5,563 nucleotides of DNA from UBA1822 sp963634795 (GTDB lineage Bacteria; Bacillota; Negativicutes; Veillonellales; Dialisteraceae), in assembly GCA_963634795.1 (NCBI GenBank), contig CAVHDO010000109.1, positions 1-5,563 of the forward strand. The letters are read 5' to 3'. Below, in pieces: positions 5,284 to 5,563 of the stretch. The position numbers and the translations under genes are program-made. The notes under the pieces are model-generated. The model worked only from the letters and a program-made list of their open reading frames with translations, made no database searches and had not been told where the DNA came from. Numbering within the stretch: position 1 is the first letter of the stretch; the number at the start of each line of letters is the position of its first letter.

Positions 5284-5448
5284 AAAGCGGTGTCGCTTCG
5301 CGCGATTTTCTTATAAAATGCGGCGAAGCCGCCACCTGTTAGCCTTCTTCCGGAGGCGACCTTCCGGTGGACGGTCGCCAGTGACGCAAAGCGCCGAATG
5401 ATGAAACGCCGAAGGTGTAATATAAAAATATCGCGAAGCGACACCGCT
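5284..5448. repeat. Inverted pair of hairpin elements E (copies 2 and 3), MITE- or BIME-like
   Basis: Copy 2 (5284-5338) has CGC-TTC-GCG, an AT core with TTATAA, GCGGC-GAA-GCCGC (5320-5332) and the end ACCTG. Copy 3 (5406-5448) is reversed and contains ACGCC-GAA-GGTGT (5406-5418), TATAAAAATA and CGCGAAGCG. The outer ends form a perfect 17-bp inverted repeat, AGCGGTGTCGCTTCGCG at 5286-5302 against 5432-5448. The middle holds a third stem, GGCGACC/GGTCGCC (5355-5361, 5373-5379), and twice CTTCCGG. No transposase and no clear target duplication are visible. The 90-codon open frame across it on the minus strand looks like translated repeat. Confidence 0.7.
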
Positions 5449-5563
5449 CGCAAACGAGCGAAGTGATGTTTGCGCAATACTCTATGTGAGAAAAAAGTAG
5501 AAGGCTGAAAATTTTATTTTGCTAAGAATGGCGCAAGGGAACCCGCCTGTGCAAAATTCGCCG
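5449..5563. other. Right-edge stretch: small inverted repeats, no supportable gene
   Basis: CGCAAAC (5449-5455) pairs with GTTTGCG (5468-5474), and GCTCG-CAAA-CGAGC (5446-5459) overlaps it, so alternative folds are possible. The rest is AT-rich up to about 5520, then a GC-rich end at the edge. A minus-strand frame open from the edge stops at 5482-5484 after 26 codons and has no family resemblance, so I do not call it. Confidence 0.45.

Noticed and set aside
5205..5477. 90-codon minus-strand open frame over the hairpin repeats
   Set aside because: It translates the repeat arrays and the inverted element E pair. Its residues follow the repeat units, with no ribosome site and no protein-like conservation.
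5482..5563. Minus-strand frame open from the right edge, ending at 5482-5484
   Set aside because: Only 26 codons are visible, with no recognisable motif. It could be the 3' end of an upstream gene, but the sequence gives no support.
5530..5563. AAGGGAA followed by GTGCAAA, recalling the cobalamin riboswitch core
   Set aside because: The spacing to GTG is too long, the flanking P5 arms do not pair, and no P2/P3 region is visible upstream. The window ends before it could be tested.

Overview
The window is bacterial chromosome. All four recognisable genes lie on the minus strand. In transcription order (right to left) they are recQ (RecQ helicase), thyA (thymidylate synthase), folA (dihydrofolate reductase), and the 5' part of an ADP-ribosylglycohydrolase (DraG/ARH family) gene that runs off the left edge. 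The purine-rich Shine-Dalgarno sites, extended -10 promoters and Firmicute-like ThyA and RecQ suggest a mid-GC member of the Bacillota. My guess is a Negativicutes/Selenomonas-type organism, but nothing here proves the genus.

Layout: 1-782 ADP-ribosylglycohydrolase (partial). 783-1300 intergenic: its promoter, a block of short tandem repeats and a structured repeat, then the folA terminator. 1301-2553 thyA-folA, a two-gene operon with a 1-nt stop/start overlap (TGATG). 2554-2888 intergenic: thyA promoter candidate, 10-bp-phased GCTTG repeats, a weak recQ terminator and a composite repeat. 2889-4991 recQ with its own promoter. 4992-5563: no supportable gene, filled mostly by repeats.

thyA and folA work as a pair. 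ThyA makes dTMP from dUMP and oxidises methylene-tetrahydrofolate to dihydrofolate; DHFR reduces that dihydrofolate back to tetrahydrofolate. RecQ is a 3'-5' DNA repair and recombination helicase on a separate transcript. The partial gene belongs to the family that removes ADP-ribose from proteins, but its first metal-ligand motif is altered.

The most unusual content is between the genes. Every gap outside the thyA-folA overlap carries short arrays with a 7-nt period, in four sequence families: AGCTTGG/AACTTGG, GACGTCA/GACATCA, ACTGCTA/ATTGCTA and GTGCACA/GTACACA. They are joined into composites, often next to a ~55-nt double-hairpin element whose second stem changes on both sides between copies while staying paired. 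Two composites of about 100 bp sit in inverted orientation on either side of recQ.
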